Assembly: GCA_959608885.1 (NCBI GenBank)
Contig: CAUHSG010000002.1
Coordinates: 62,001 to 126,000, forward strand
Length of the DNA stretch: 64,000 nt
DNA from: an uncultured Coriobacteriia bacterium
GTDB taxonomy: Bacteria > Actinomycetota > Coriobacteriia > Coriobacteriales > QAMH01
Reading direction: 5' to 3'
Shown here: piece by piece, positions 24,419 through 34,980 of the stretch
How the letters are laid out: each line of letters begins with the position of its first letter
Numbering within the stretch: position 1 is the stretch's first letter
The notes under the pieces: model-generated
What the model was told of the DNA's origin: nothing
The model's input: the letters and a program-made list of their open reading frames with translations, nothing else
The model's database searches: none
Position numbers and translations under genes: made by a program

Positions 24419-25819
24419 ATGGAATTGTTTGGCGATGTGGTCTTTCTGTCACGCCTTCAGTTCGCGTTGACTGTCATATTCCACTTTCTGTTCGTGCCGT
24501 TGTCCATCGGTCTGGGCCTGTTCGTCGCGCTTACCCAGACGCGTGCCTACAAGACGCGTGATCCCAAGGACGAGGCTGACGCCCGTTTCTGGGTAAAGAT
24601 TTTTACGCTCACCTTTACGGTTGGCGTTGCGACGGGCATCACCATGGAGTTTAGCTTCGGCACCAACTGGGCCGATTACTCGCGCTTTGTGGGCGACATC
24701 TTTGGATCGCCGCTTGCCGCCGAGGCATTGCTCGCGTTCTTCCTGGAGTCGTGCTTCCTGGGTGTGCTCCTCTTTGGCCGCAAGCGCGTGTCTCCCAAGT
24801 TCTACATGATTTCCGGCTGGCTCGTGTGGTTTGGCTCAATGCTTTCCGCGCTGTGGATCCTCATCGCCAATTCGTGGATGCAGACACCTGCGGGTTATGA
24901 GGTCGTCGAGGCGGCGCACGGCAAGAAGGCGATCATCACGGACTTCTTCGCTGCGGCTTTCAATCCGCAGACCGTGCCCACGTACCTGCACACGGTTCTT
25001 GCGTTGCTCGTGTTCGGTGCGTTCATCGCCATGGCGATCGCCGCGTACTACCATCTCAAGGGTCGCAACCCCGAGTTCGTCACCAAGATGATGCGCTGGG
25101 GTGCCATCGTCACGCTCGTGTGCATGGTGCTCATGATGCCGGTCGCGCACATGCAGGCCCAAGTCGTCGCCGACGAGCAGCCGACCAAACTCGCCGCGAT
25201 GGAGGGCCAGTACGAGACGGAGCCTGTGCCCATGTATCTCTTCGGCATCGTTGATACCGAAAACGGCACAGTCATCGGACCGTCGATTCCAGGTTTGACT
25301 TCGTTCCTCGCCGCTGGTGATTTCAGCGCCGAATACCCTGGCCTCAATGACATTGAGGCGGCCGATCCCGGCAGCACGCCTACGGCCGCAGAGGTGCAGC
25401 TCACGTTCCAGTCCTATCACATCATGATCGTCATGATGGGAGTCATCATGCTGGGCGTGTTGCTCGCGCTCGTCATGGCCTTCGGCAAGAAGCTCAAGAC
25501 CAAGCGTTGGCCCTATGTCGTGATGGGCTTCCTGTGGATTGCCCCGTTCTTGGCCATCCAGTTTGGCTGGGCGACGGCCGAGGTCGGCAGACAGCCGTGG
25601 ATCGTCACGGGCGAGCTCAAGACGCTCGATGCCATCTCGCCGTCGGTACCAGCCGACCAGCTTCTCATTACGATCTGCCTCTTCATCATCATCTATCTGG
25701 TGATCTTCATCGCATGGGCACGCATCTTCTCCAAGATCGTCAAGAGCGGGCCCGAGAAGTGCCTTGCCGAGGCTCAGAAAGCGGACACTGTCGATGCGCA
25801 GGAAGGTGATGCATCATGA
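24419..25819 (+). CDS. cydA: Cytochrome bd quinol oxidase subunit I
   Basis: The 466-residue membrane subunit carries haems b558, b595 and d of the high-affinity terminal oxidase. The N-terminal LSRLQFALTVIFHFLFVPLSIGLG holds the haem-ligand His. FFLESCFLGVLLFG has the conserved acidic residue near b595/d, and GRQPWIVTGEL is a family mark. The loop between helices 6 and 7 is short (short Q-loop form). There are about nine membrane spans. ATG 24419 follows AAAGGAGG; an in-frame ATG-less extension upstream is rejected. It overlaps cydB by 4 bp. Confidence 0.96.
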   Translation: MELFGDVVFLSRLQFALTVIFHFLFVPLSIGLGLFVALTQTRAYKTRDPKDEADARFWVKIFTLTFTVGVATGITMEFSFGTNWADYSRFVGDIFGSPLAAEALLAFFLESCFLGVLLFGRKRVSPKFYMISGWLVWFGSMLSALWILIANSWMQTPAGYEVVEAAHGKKAIITDFFAAAFNPQTVPTYLHTVLALLVFGAFIAMAIAAYYHLKGRNPEFVTKMMRWGAIVTLVCMVLMMPVAHMQAQVVADEQPTKLAAMEGQYETEPVPMYLFGIVDTENGTVIGPSIPGLTSFLAAGDFSAEYPGLNDIEAADPGSTPTAAEVQLTFQSYHIMIVMMGVIMLGVLLALVMAFGKKLKTKRWPYVVMGFLWIAPFLAIQFGWATAEVGRQPWIVTGELKTLDAISPSVPADQLLITICLFIIIYLVIFIAWARIFSKIVKSGPEKCLAEAQKADTVDAQEGDAS

Positions 25820-26826
25820 CGCTTCCCATCCTCTGGTTCATCATCATCGCTGTGCTGATCAGCGCATACTACGTTCTCGATGGCTTCGATTTGGGCGCGG
25901 GCATCCTCTCACCCTTCGTGGCCAAGACCCCGGGCGAAAAACGTGCCCTCATGACCTCCATCGGTCCCGTCTGGGATGGCAACGAGGTTTGGCTTCTGAC
26001 CGCAGGCGGTGCCCTGTTCGCCGCGTTCGCGCCTGCGTATGCAACCGTGTTTTCCGGCTTCTATCTGGCTATCATGCTCGTGCTCTTTGGCCTCATCATT
26101 CGTGCGGTGAGCCTCGAGTTTCGCGCGCATGACCAGAAGTGGCAGAAGTTCTGGGATGCTTGCTTCTTCGTGGGATCGCTTGTTCCTGCCCTGCTCTTCG
26201 GCGTTGCCCTTGGTAATTGCCTTCAGGGCGTGCCGCTCGATGCCGCCGGTAACTACATCGGAACCTTCTTCGGTCTGCTCACGCCGTTTCCGCTCGTTTG
26301 CGGCTTGCTCGGCTTGTCGACCATCATCTTGCAAGGTGCATGCTGGCTTGCCGCGAAGATCGAGGCGGGAACCGATCTGCACAAGCGTGCGGTTGCGGTG
26401 CGTGTTGTCATGCAGGTCGTCACGGCCGTGCTCGTCGTTGCCGTCACTTTCATGTTCTTCACGCTCATCGGTTTTCCGCCGGGCGAGGCACCTGCCTTCC
26501 CGTTCCTCGTGCTCGTGGGAGTCATTCTCGTGGTCGCTATCGTCGTTGGCTTCCTTGCCGCCGGTCGCAATAAGAACTGGCTAGCGTTTGGCGCCAATTC
26601 CGTCGTCTGCGTCGCGCTCGTCTTCGCGCTCGTGCTGGCCATGTTCCCCAACCTGGTCGTCTCCACGGGTCCCGGTCCCTCCATCGACCTGTTCACTGCA
26701 GCTGCGAGCACTTATGGACTTACGGTGATGACTATCATCGCCTGCATTGGTGTTCCGCTGGTCGCCATATATCATGTCATCATTTACCGCACCTTCCGCG
26801 GCACCATCAAGGTGGAGGAAGACTAG
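25816..26826 (+). CDS. cydB: Cytochrome bd quinol oxidase subunit II
   Basis: The 336-residue integral membrane subunit starts LPILWFIIIAVLISAYYVLDGFDLGAGIL, the conserved first helix, and GPVWDGNEVWLL is also conserved. There are eight to nine membrane segments. It overlaps cydA by ATGA, so the two are translationally coupled. cydDC, often found next, is not here; another ABC transporter follows. Confidence 0.96.
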   Translation: MTLPILWFIIIAVLISAYYVLDGFDLGAGILSPFVAKTPGEKRALMTSIGPVWDGNEVWLLTAGGALFAAFAPAYATVFSGFYLAIMLVLFGLIIRAVSLEFRAHDQKWQKFWDACFFVGSLVPALLFGVALGNCLQGVPLDAAGNYIGTFFGLLTPFPLVCGLLGLSTIILQGACWLAAKIEAGTDLHKRAVAVRVVMQVVTAVLVVAVTFMFFTLIGFPPGEAPAFPFLVLVGVILVVAIVVGFLAAGRNKNWLAFGANSVVCVALVFALVLAMFPNLVVSTGPGPSIDLFTAAASTYGLTVMTIIACIGVPLVAIYHVIIYRTFRGTIKVEED

Positions 26827-26840
26827 AAGAAAGCATTCGC

Positions 26841-29800
26841 ATGATCGAGCTAAAGCACCTGCGCAAGTCCTACAAGGTCGGCGACTTCGAGCAGAAGGCG
26901 CTCGACGATGTCTCGATATCTTTCCGGGACAACGAATTCGTCGCCGTCCTCGGGCCGTCAGGTTCCGGCAAGACCACCCTGCTCAACGTACTGGGTGGTC
27001 TTGATCATGCCGATACCGGCGAGCTCGTCATCAACGGCACGTCTACCAAAGACTACTCGAGTGCCGATTGGGATACGTATCGTAATCACCATATCGGCTT
27101 CATCTTCCAAAGCTACAACCTCATCCCGCATCAGACGGTGCTCTCCAACGTCGAGCTCGCGCTCACGCTTTCCGGCGTGTCGCGCGAGGAACGTCGAGCA
27201 CGGGCTATGGCCGAGCTCGAGCGTGTTGGCTTGGCAGAGCACGCCAGCAAGAAGCCCAGTCAGCTTTCCGGTGGCCAGATGCAGCGCGTCGCCATTGCCC
27301 GCGCGCTGGTCAACGACCCAGACATCGTGCTCGCCGACGAGCCCACAGGTGCGCTCGACACCGAGACGGGCATCCAGGTCATGGATTTGCTGTCGGAGAT
27401 TGCGAGCGACCGTCTGGTCATCATGGTCACGCATAACCCAGAGCTTGCCTACGACTACGCCAACCGCATCGTCAAGCTGCATGATGGACGAATCGCCGAT
27501 GACGGCAATCCGTTCGATCCGAGCAGGGCCGACGAGCAGGAGGCGAAGCTCGCCGCCGTTGCGCGTGACAAGACGCAGACAGGACGCAAGAAGCATGCGT
27601 CGATGTCGTTTCTCACGGCGCTCGCGCTTTCCTTCAACAACCTGATGACCAAGAAGGGCAGAACTTTCCTCACGGCATTCGCGGGTTCCATCGGCATCAT
27701 CGGCATCGCCGCGATCCTCGCGCTTTCCAACGGCGTCAACAACTACATCGCCAAGGTCGAGGAAGACACGCTGTCTTCTACGCCGCTCACCATCACACAG
27801 TCGAGCTTCGACGTGACCTCCATCATGATGCAGGCAGGCGATTATGTGCATGGAGACGCCGAAGACGATGTCGCCGCAGGCGTCATCCCGGAATCCACCA
27901 TCATGGCCGATGTTCTGACGGACGTGAAGACGAACGACCTCAAGTCCCTACGCTCCTTCTTTGAGGCAAACGGCGGGAATGTGAACCGCTATGTGAACGC
28001 CATCGTCTACGGCTACGGCATCACTCCCCAAATCTACAAGGCCGACACCTCCGCTGGCATCAAGCAGCTGAATCCCGGTGCCTTGTCCTCGATCATGTCC
28101 AACGACATCAATTCCGCCGGCATGTTCTCGACCATGATGGGCTCGACGAGCTCCTTCCAGGAAATGCTCGACGACCAGAAGCTTCTCGAGGAGCAATATG
28201 ACATCGTCGCCGGCGCCTGGCCTGCCAACTACGACGAGTGCGTGCTGGTGCTCAACAAGAACGGCGGCATCAGCGATTATACGCTCTACGCGCTGGGCAT
28301 CCTCGATCCCGACGAGCTCAACGACCTTCTCATGGACGCCCTTGCCTCCGAAGATCTTGACGTTCCCGACACCAACGTCGAGTTCACGCAAGACGAGGCG
28401 CTGGCGCTCACGTTCAAGGTCGTGAACGAATGCGACATGTACACCAAGGCGTCTTCCGGATCGACATGGGTCGATCGCAGTGACGACGAGAGCTACATGA
28501 AGACGCAAATCGCCGAGGGCCTCGACCTCAAGGTCGTGGGAATCATCAAACCGAGCGCAACGGCATCGTCGACGTCCATGGACGAGGGCATCGGGTATCG
28601 TCATGACCTCATCTTGCACCTCATCGAACAAGCGGCTACCTCGCCGGTGGTCGAGGCACAGATGGCCGAGCCCGATATCGACATCTTCACGGCCAAGACC
28701 TTCGAGTCGCTCAAGGACGATGCAGAGTCTTCCTTCAACATGGGATCGTTGTTCAGCATCGACCAGAACATGATGGCCCGCGCTTTCAACGTCGATAATG
28801 CCGCTATCGAGTCGGCAATGGCAAGCGCGATGAAGGGGGCAAGTGCGAACCTCGACGCGAGCAACATGTTCTCGGACATCCCCGCGCCCGATTTCAGCGA
28901 TTTGGATATCGACTTCTCCGGTGGCGTTCCCTCCGCAAGCCAGGTGGCGGCTCTCGAGAAGAGTCTGGGGCAGATGAGTAGTGCAGTTCTCATGGGCTTC
29001 ATGCAGTACGCAAGCAACAATTCCGGCAGTATGGCGGATTTGCCCGGTGCGTGGGCCGCCTACCAACAATCGGATACATACAAGAGCATCATCAACCAGG
29101 CTGCGATGGGTATCGCATCGAGTATGTCAGGTTCCAGCGAGCAGCTCCAGAAGGCCTTCACCGAGGCCATCCAGAAGAAGATGAACGAGTACATGTCCAC
29201 CCAGCTCGTGCCCTATCTGCAGGGCAAGATGGGCGGCATGCTGCAGAGCTACACCACCAGCCTGGCGAGTTCGATGGCCTCCGCGCTTTCGGCTGCGATG
29301 GGCACGGCAATCTCGGTCGACCCGAGTATGTTTGCCCAGTCCATCACCGTCAACATGGATCAGGACGAGCTCACGTCCATGTTCATGAACCTCGCGCGTA
29401 GCAACGACTTGAGTTATGAGAGTAACCTGCAGACCTTGGGTTATGCCGATATCGCCGATCCGATCTCCATCAGCATCTACGCCAAGAGCTTTGATGACAA
29501 GCAGGTCGTCGAGGACATCATCGACCAGTACAACGCCGACATGGAATCCTCGGGCGAGGAAGACAAGACCATCTCCTATTCCGACATCATGGGTGCGCTC
29601 ATGGGATCGGTCACCAACATTATCGACATGATTTCCATGGTGCTCATCGCGTTTGTCTCCATCTCGCTCGTTGTGAGTTCCATCATGATCGGCATCATCA
29701 CCTATATCAGCGTTCTCGAGCGCAAGAAGGAAATCGGCATCCTGCGTGCCATGGGCGCGAGCAAGGGCAACATCGCCAACATCTTTAATGCCGAGACGGT

Positions 29801-30032
29801 CATAGAGGGCCTCATGTCCGGTGTCTTCGCCGTCGTTCTCGTGGCATTGGTATCGTTGCCCGTAAATGCCATCGTGCTTGCGATGATGAACATCTCGGGC
29901 ATCCTCGCCTTGCCCGTCACAGCCGCCTTCATCCTCATACTCATCAGCGTGTTTCTGACCTTCATCGCGGGTCTCGTGCCCGCCATGAACGCCGCTCGCC
30001 GTGATCCCGTCGAGGCGTTGCGTAGCGAATAG
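26841..30032 (+). CDS. Fused ABC transporter, MacB/LolD-type ATPase plus FtsX permease
   Basis: This is a 1063-residue single-chain transporter. Residues 1-230 are a LolD/MacB-type ATPase with Walker A GPSGSGKTT, LSGGQMQR and VLADEPTGALD. One membrane span at ~275-297 is followed by a very large extracytoplasmic region (~300-900, rich in Ser, Met and Asp). Three C-terminal FtsX-type spans follow, with the conserved ISVLERKKEIGILRAMGASKGNI. Such type VII transporters use mechanotransmission rather than classical import, exporting peptides or lipids or signalling. It is placed 14 bp after cydB, but a link to cytochrome bd assembly is only positional. Confidence 0.9.
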   Translation: MIELKHLRKSYKVGDFEQKALDDVSISFRDNEFVAVLGPSGSGKTTLLNVLGGLDHADTGELVINGTSTKDYSSADWDTYRNHHIGFIFQSYNLIPHQTVLSNVELALTLSGVSREERRARAMAELERVGLAEHASKKPSQLSGGQMQRVAIARALVNDPDIVLADEPTGALDTETGIQVMDLLSEIASDRLVIMVTHNPELAYDYANRIVKLHDGRIADDGNPFDPSRADEQEAKLAAVARDKTQTGRKKHASMSFLTALALSFNNLMTKKGRTFLTAFAGSIGIIGIAAILALSNGVNNYIAKVEEDTLSSTPLTITQSSFDVTSIMMQAGDYVHGDAEDDVAAGVIPESTIMADVLTDVKTNDLKSLRSFFEANGGNVNRYVNAIVYGYGITPQIYKADTSAGIKQLNPGALSSIMSNDINSAGMFSTMMGSTSSFQEMLDDQKLLEEQYDIVAGAWPANYDECVLVLNKNGGISDYTLYALGILDPDELNDLLMDALASEDLDVPDTNVEFTQDEALALTFKVVNECDMYTKASSGSTWVDRSDDESYMKTQIAEGLDLKVVGIIKPSATASSTSMDEGIGYRHDLILHLIEQAATSPVVEAQMAEPDIDIFTAKTFESLKDDAESSFNMGSLFSIDQNMMARAFNVDNAAIESAMASAMKGASANLDASNMFSDIPAPDFSDLDIDFSGGVPSASQVAALEKSLGQMSSAVLMGFMQYASNNSGSMADLPGAWAAYQQSDTYKSIINQAAMGIASSMSGSSEQLQKAFTEAIQKKMNEYMSTQLVPYLQGKMGGMLQSYTTSLASSMASALSAAMGTAISVDPSMFAQSITVNMDQDELTSMFMNLARSNDLSYESNLQTLGYADIADPISISIYAKSFDDKQVVEDIIDQYNADMESSGEEDKTISYSDIMGALMGSVTNIIDMISMVLIAFVSISLVVSSIMIGIITYISVLERKKEIGILRAMGASKGNIANIFNAETVIEGLMSGVFAVVLVALVSLPVNAIVLAMMNISGILALPVTAAFILILISVFLTFIAGLVPAMNAARRDPVEALRSE

Positions 30033-30100
30033 CGTTTGGGCCTGCCTCGGCATGCGGGGTGGGCCTGAGTGCGAGCCATGCTTGGGGTGAGGCACACGAT

Positions 30101-30943
30101 ATGACGGCCACCATCAGTCACAGAAGAGGGCTTGCCTACGTCCTCATTTCCGCTGTGTGCTTCTCGCTTGCCGGCGTGCTCATCAAGGTCATTCCCTGGA
30201 ACCCCATCAGCATCAACGGCGCGCGTTGCATCTTCGCAATCATCCCGATGTATCTTTACCTACGTGCGACGGGCAGACACTTTCACGTCAACAAGCAGAT
30301 CATCGGCGGTGCCGTGCTCGACTTCGCCATGCTCGAGACCTTTGTCATCGCCAACAAGCTCACGACGGCTGCAAACGCGATCGTTCTGCAGTTCACCGAA
30401 CCCATCTGGGTCATTCTGCTTGCCTGGATTCTCTTTCGTTCGCGTCCGCGCAGGAGCGCCGTCGTGGCGAGCCTTGTCGTAATTGCCGGCATTGCCTGCT
30501 TCTTCTATGACAGCTTGAATGCTGGCGGCATGCTGGGAAACATCCTCGCAATCATTTCAGGTATCGCATATGCCGGTGTGTTCCTTCTCAAGGAGTCGCC
30601 CAAGTGCGACTTCGAATGTGCGGCGATACTGGGCTTCGCGGCGTGCTTCGTTGTCGGCATACCTTTCTACGCGCAGGAGACGGTCTTTGTGTCCGAGATT
30701 TTGGTGGCAATCGTCGCGCTTGGCGTCCTCCAGCTCGGGCTCGCGTACCTTTTCCTCTCCAAGGGGCTCGATGTGGTGTCTCCCGTGACGGCATCGCTCA
30801 CTTCGACCATCGAGCCGCTGCTCAATCCCATATTGGTCGCGATCGTGGTTGGCGAAACCATCGGTCCTATTTCCATCTTTGGCGCGGTGTTGGTGATTGG
30901 CGCTGCGACTGCCTACAACGTCTACGCGGCACGCAGCGGATAG
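30101..30943 (+). CDS. EamA/DMT-family transporter
   Basis: The 280-residue ten-helix permease of the drug/metabolite transporter superfamily has two EamA repeats (~10-140 and ~150-280), with the typical repeat-end pattern TAANAIVLQFTEPIWVILLAW and SLTSTIEPLLNPILVAIVVGE. The substrate is unknown. ATG 30101 is chosen because the upstream in-frame codons are not membrane-like. Confidence 0.88.
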   Translation: MTATISHRRGLAYVLISAVCFSLAGVLIKVIPWNPISINGARCIFAIIPMYLYLRATGRHFHVNKQIIGGAVLDFAMLETFVIANKLTTAANAIVLQFTEPIWVILLAWILFRSRPRRSAVVASLVVIAGIACFFYDSLNAGGMLGNILAIISGIAYAGVFLLKESPKCDFECAAILGFAACFVVGIPFYAQETVFVSEILVAIVALGVLQLGLAYLFLSKGLDVVSPVTASLTSTIEPLLNPILVAIVVGETIGPISIFGAVLVIGAATAYNVYAARSG

Positions 30944-30962
30944 ACTTCGTGCTTGGCTGGCA

Positions 30963-32009
30963 CTAGAAGAGCATGAAGATTTGCGCGAGCGCCCAGCCAA
31001 TGAAGCCGCAGCAGGGGAAGGTCAGCAGCCAGGCTGCGACCATGCTTTTAGCGACGTCCCATTTGACGCGTTTGGGGTTCTTCGAGGCACCGACGCCCAT
31101 GATGGCGGCGGTGCTGCAATGCGAGGTCGAGACGGGCATACCTGTGATTGAGGCGATGAAGAGCGTGATGACAGTGGTCATCGACGCCGCGACGCCCTGG
31201 TACTTCTCGAGCTTGACCATGTCCATGGCCACGGACTTGATGATGCGCTTTCCGCCGACGAGCGTGCCGAGCGATATGGCGAGCGAGCATAGGATCATGA
31301 GCCATAGCGGGAATTCGGTCGCGCCGCTCGTCTGCATGTCGAACGCGAGCGCGATGCCCAAAAGGCCGATGGACATGAACTTCTGGCCGTCTTGCGCGCC
31401 ATGCAGAAAGGAAAGTGCACATGCGCAGACGTCCTGGAGGACGACGCAGACCTTGTTGGCCCTGCTGCGGTTTGCGTGGGCAAAGAAGAACTCGATGATC
31501 CTGGTGTTGATCCAGCCCAGCGCAAAGCCGGCAAGGAGCGAGAAGAGCATGCCGTATATGACCAGCATCCACTCGCTGACGACGACGCCGGCCAATCCGT
31601 TCATGGCGATGGCGCCACCCGTGACGCCCGCGATGAGCGAGTGGGACTTGGATGCGGGGATGCCTCGATACCAGCAGAAAAAGCCCCATCCGATGGAGCC
31701 GATCATCGCGGCTATGAGGGCCATGAGCGCTTGGTGCGTGTTGCCCGAGAAATTGACCATGTTGAACATGGTGTGGGCGACGGCCGTGGAGATGTAGGTC
31801 ATGCCCACGAGGCCGACGAAGTTGAAGATGGCGGCTAGGATGAGCGCGGTACCGGGCTTGAGACAACGAGTCGAGACGGCCGACGCGATGGCATTGGGGG
31901 CATCAGTCGCGCCTGAGATGACAGTGACGCCGATGACAAGGACCAGAACGACGATGAGCGCGGGATGAGCGCCCGCTTGCGCAATGAACACCGGAAGCGT
32001 CAGGTCCAT
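30963..32009 (-). CDS. pit: Inorganic phosphate transporter, PiT family
   Basis: The 348-residue permease has the two duplicated PiT signatures GATDAPNAIASAVSTR near the N-terminus and GIPASKSHSLIAGVTGG in the middle, plus GMPVSTSHCSTAAIMG near the C-terminus. About ten membrane helices are visible. It probably mediates metal-phosphate/proton symport. No PhoU-like gene is adjacent. It is convergent with the EamA gene. Confidence 0.92.
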   Translation of the reverse strand: MDLTLPVFIAQAGAHPALIVVLVLVIGVTVISGATDAPNAIASAVSTRCLKPGTALILAAIFNFVGLVGMTYISTAVAHTMFNMVNFSGNTHQALMALIAAMIGSIGWGFFCWYRGIPASKSHSLIAGVTGGAIAMNGLAGVVVSEWMLVIYGMLFSLLAGFALGWINTRIIEFFFAHANRSRANKVCVVLQDVCACALSFLHGAQDGQKFMSIGLLGIALAFDMQTSGATEFPLWLMILCSLAISLGTLVGGKRIIKSVAMDMVKLEKYQGVAASMTTVITLFIASITGMPVSTSHCSTAAIMGVGASKNPKRVKWDVAKSMVAAWLLTFPCCGFIGWALAQIFMLF

Positions 32010-32301
32010 CTATTCGTCCGTTCTATCGGGGAGGGGCACGGAAATGCGCCCAAGGTATTCTACCGTAAGTTTGCATGGTGGGAATTAGCATTCGTGCGGA
32101 AGTATAGTTCTAGTTGGATATTCTAGATGGATTAGGATAACAAGGAAGTCCAGCAAGAAAGATGAGTGAACCTATCCTTCGCATTATCCTTTGTATAACC
32201 TGTGAAAAGTACCCCATTCGGATGATTTCTATTATGCTCCTCCTTGATAGCTTAAGTTAATTACCATGCGTGCTCCTGAGTCCTGGGGGAAGGGGTAATC
32301 G

Positions 32302-34980
32302 ATGGACCAGATTATTCATGCAAGACTCATTGAGCCTATGCTGCCTTCGAATCTCGTGATGAATCGCCCTTTGATTGAAGAGCTGAGACGCACAGTCTGC
32401 AATCAGCGCATCACCTTTCTTCATGCTCCAAGCGGATATGGAAAGACCATAGCCATGTGCGAATTGGGCGGGATTCTGAGACAGGAAGGGCACAGCACAA
32501 GTTGGCTGAGCATCGATTCGGCCTTATCAGACCCAGCGCAATTTTGGGCCCACGTTCATGTTTCGTTTGGAGAGAGTGCATTTTGTCCCGGTGCAGAGCA
32601 TGACGAGCTTGCCAGTGACGGGGAGTCGCTGGCAGATATCCTGTTTCAACATCGTGAAGAAGTCAAAGGCGAACGTTTTGTTTTCTTCGACGCCTTTAAC
32701 CGAATAGGCTCGCTTTCTCTCATCGACGACTTCCTGCGCTTCTGTTTCGAAGCTCCTCCCGAATATCATTTCGTCGTGAGCACGCGAGAGTTTTTCGAGA
32801 GTTTCAAGGCGGCGGCTTTTAAATATGGCGAACGCGTATTTGAAGCTAGGGACCTCACCTTTGCACTGTCCGAGGCCGAGGAGCTGATTCGGGATACATG
32901 CGGGAGCGCCTTTTCCGATGAGCTTATTGCCGAAGCGTATCGCGATACCGAGGGCTGGGTTCAGGGCATCAAGCTGCGAGCCCAGGCAATAGCGCGAAAC
33001 GAGACAATGGGAATCAAGGGGCCAATAAACGGGAAAAACAACCTAGTACGTGATTACTTCATATGCAACATCCTTTCCGATCTGCCTCCGGATGATGTCG
33101 ATTTTCTCATTCGGATATCTCTGTTCGAGAAGATAAACCGATCGCTTCTCGCCTTTGTCTTCGGTTCGGTTGCGGCAGTCGAGAGGGTCGACAGATTACT
33201 GGCGGCCAATGCGTTCATTATGAACTGCGATTACGAAGATGAATGGTACCGGCTTCATCCTATGTTCCTGGACGTGCTCCGGTACGAGCTGAAGCGTTTC
33301 AACATGGGCGAATTGCGTGGCCTCTGCCTCAATGCGGCGGAGTGGTTTCATGACAGTGGCTATCCCGACGAGGCCGTGAAGTACCTCAGCATGTCGGGGG
33401 ACCTTGACTACATAGAGGGACTCGTGGAGGCGACAAGCGGGCTCGTGCGTCCGGATATGTCCATGGATTCCTTTGCATGGATGTGCCGGGTCTCCGCCGC
33501 ATCCGTTCCCACATCGCCGTTTCTTTGTCTGATGGCCGTCTGGTCTTGCGTGACCTATGCGCGTCTCGAGGATGCGGATTTGTGGATGGGAGCCTTCGAG
33601 GAGCTCATCGAAAGTGGGGTCGTGACGCAGGAGACCTCTCCCGAGATGGCCTCCTTCACCATGAAATGCCTCTCCATGAAATACCTGGCGATGGAGGGCG
33701 ATGGCGAGAGGGCATTGCTTCTCTGCGAGGAGCTGCAAGACGGAAGCTGGCCCATAACTCCATCGCTACTCAGCATGATTAACCAGTCTCAGGGAGAGGC
33801 GTATTCGTATACCGGAGACTATGTCCAGGCGATGGATTACTATCTAAAGGCGCAGGCGAGCGCGAGCGTCGACCAGACCATACATCAGCTCGTCTTCAAC
33901 GAGTACACCAATGCGGTCAATCTCTACTATTGCGGAGAGCACGACAAGGTGGAGCGTTGCTGCGAGAGCCTCCTCAAGAAGTGTCCGCCAGATTTCGCGA
34001 TCTACGGAGCGGCCTGCGCGCTTCTCGCGCGTATCCTCATAGAGCGAGATGACGTGAGCCGGGTGCCTGAATTGCTCCATGTATCCGAAAACGGTCTTTC
34101 TTGTTATCGTCACATCGACCTGTACCTCGACATAATGACGAGCCACGCCTCCTGGCATTTGGCCTCGGGTAGTTCCTCCACGGCTTTCGAGGTCATTACC
34201 GAGGCGGTATTGCAGGGGGAGAAGTATCGAAACGTTCCCCGCGCCGCGTTGCTCTCGGCTTACTTTCTTCAGGCTCAGATTGCCCTGCACCGGGGTGACC
34301 TTAACGAATTGCAGCTCATAGAGAACAAGTTCGCCCTTCACCTGAGAAAGAGCGATATCTTTGGCATCTTGCTGTTTGATGCCGTCCGCGCGTTCGCCTT
34401 GAGGTTGCAGGGTGGCGATGCCGAGGTTATCGAGTTGCTTGACGCAATGATAGAGCGTGCGCTCGAGCGGGATTTCAATCGCATGGCCGTCATCGCGCTT
34501 GTTGAGAGGACCCTGATTCTCAATGACATGGGTGAGAGCGCCTTGGCCATCACCTCTCTCAATGAGCTTCTTCGAATCGCTCGCTTGCACGGCTATATGC
34601 GCACCATATTGAACGGTGGAGCTCCTATGAAGCAGCTGCTGCGCGAGTATTCGACAACGCGTAAGTTGGGTGGCGTTCTGCGAACCTATGTCAAAGACGT
34701 GTTGTTGCACTTCGAGGCGGAGAGTTCCGACAAGAGGGAGGCTTCAGACGAGAGTACGGCGTTTTTGGAGAGCGAATACATGCTCACCGCTCGCGAAATC
34801 GAGGTCCTGCGCCTGCTCAACATGGGGCTTTCACGCAACGAGATTGCCGAGACGCTTTCCATCAGCATCAACACGGCGAAGAAGCACCTTTCCAACATAT
34901 ACGCCAAGATGGGAGTCCGCAACAAGACCGAGGCACTCGAAGGCTTTACGCATGGCATCGGTCAGCGGGAAGCTGATTAG
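32302..34980 (+). CDS. LuxR-family transcriptional regulator with MalT-like ATPase
   Basis: This is an 892-residue signal-transduction ATPase with winged-LuxR output. Walker A APSGYGKT is at 42-49, followed by a STAND-type NTPase domain (ATPase to ~300). A long helical-repeat sensor region (~320-800, TPR-like as in MalT) comes next, then a C-terminal LuxR HTH (LTAREIEVLRLLNMGLSRNEIA ... TAKKHLSNIY) at ~820-885. There is no membrane segment, so it probably senses a cytoplasmic ligand. It is the first gene before the permease and molybdoenzyme island and transcribed with it, so it is the best candidate regulator. Confidence 0.92.
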   Translation: MDQIIHARLIEPMLPSNLVMNRPLIEELRRTVCNQRITFLHAPSGYGKTIAMCELGGILRQEGHSTSWLSIDSALSDPAQFWAHVHVSFGESAFCPGAEHDELASDGESLADILFQHREEVKGERFVFFDAFNRIGSLSLIDDFLRFCFEAPPEYHFVVSTREFFESFKAAAFKYGERVFEARDLTFALSEAEELIRDTCGSAFSDELIAEAYRDTEGWVQGIKLRAQAIARNETMGIKGPINGKNNLVRDYFICNILSDLPPDDVDFLIRISLFEKINRSLLAFVFGSVAAVERVDRLLAANAFIMNCDYEDEWYRLHPMFLDVLRYELKRFNMGELRGLCLNAAEWFHDSGYPDEAVKYLSMSGDLDYIEGLVEATSGLVRPDMSMDSFAWMCRVSAASVPTSPFLCLMAVWSCVTYARLEDADLWMGAFEELIESGVVTQETSPEMASFTMKCLSMKYLAMEGDGERALLLCEELQDGSWPITPSLLSMINQSQGEAYSYTGDYVQAMDYYLKAQASASVDQTIHQLVFNEYTNAVNLYYCGEHDKVERCCESLLKKCPPDFAIYGAACALLARILIERDDVSRVPELLHVSENGLSCYRHIDLYLDIMTSHASWHLASGSSSTAFEVITEAVLQGEKYRNVPRAALLSAYFLQAQIALHRGDLNELQLIENKFALHLRKSDIFGILLFDAVRAFALRLQGGDAEVIELLDAMIERALERDFNRMAVIALVERTLILNDMGESALAITSLNELLRIARLHGYMRTILNGGAPMKQLLREYSTTRKLGGVLRTYVKDVLLHFEAESSDKREASDESTAFLESEYMLTAREIEVLRLLNMGLSRNEIAETLSISINTAKKHLSNIYAKMGVRNKTEALEGFTHGIGQREAD

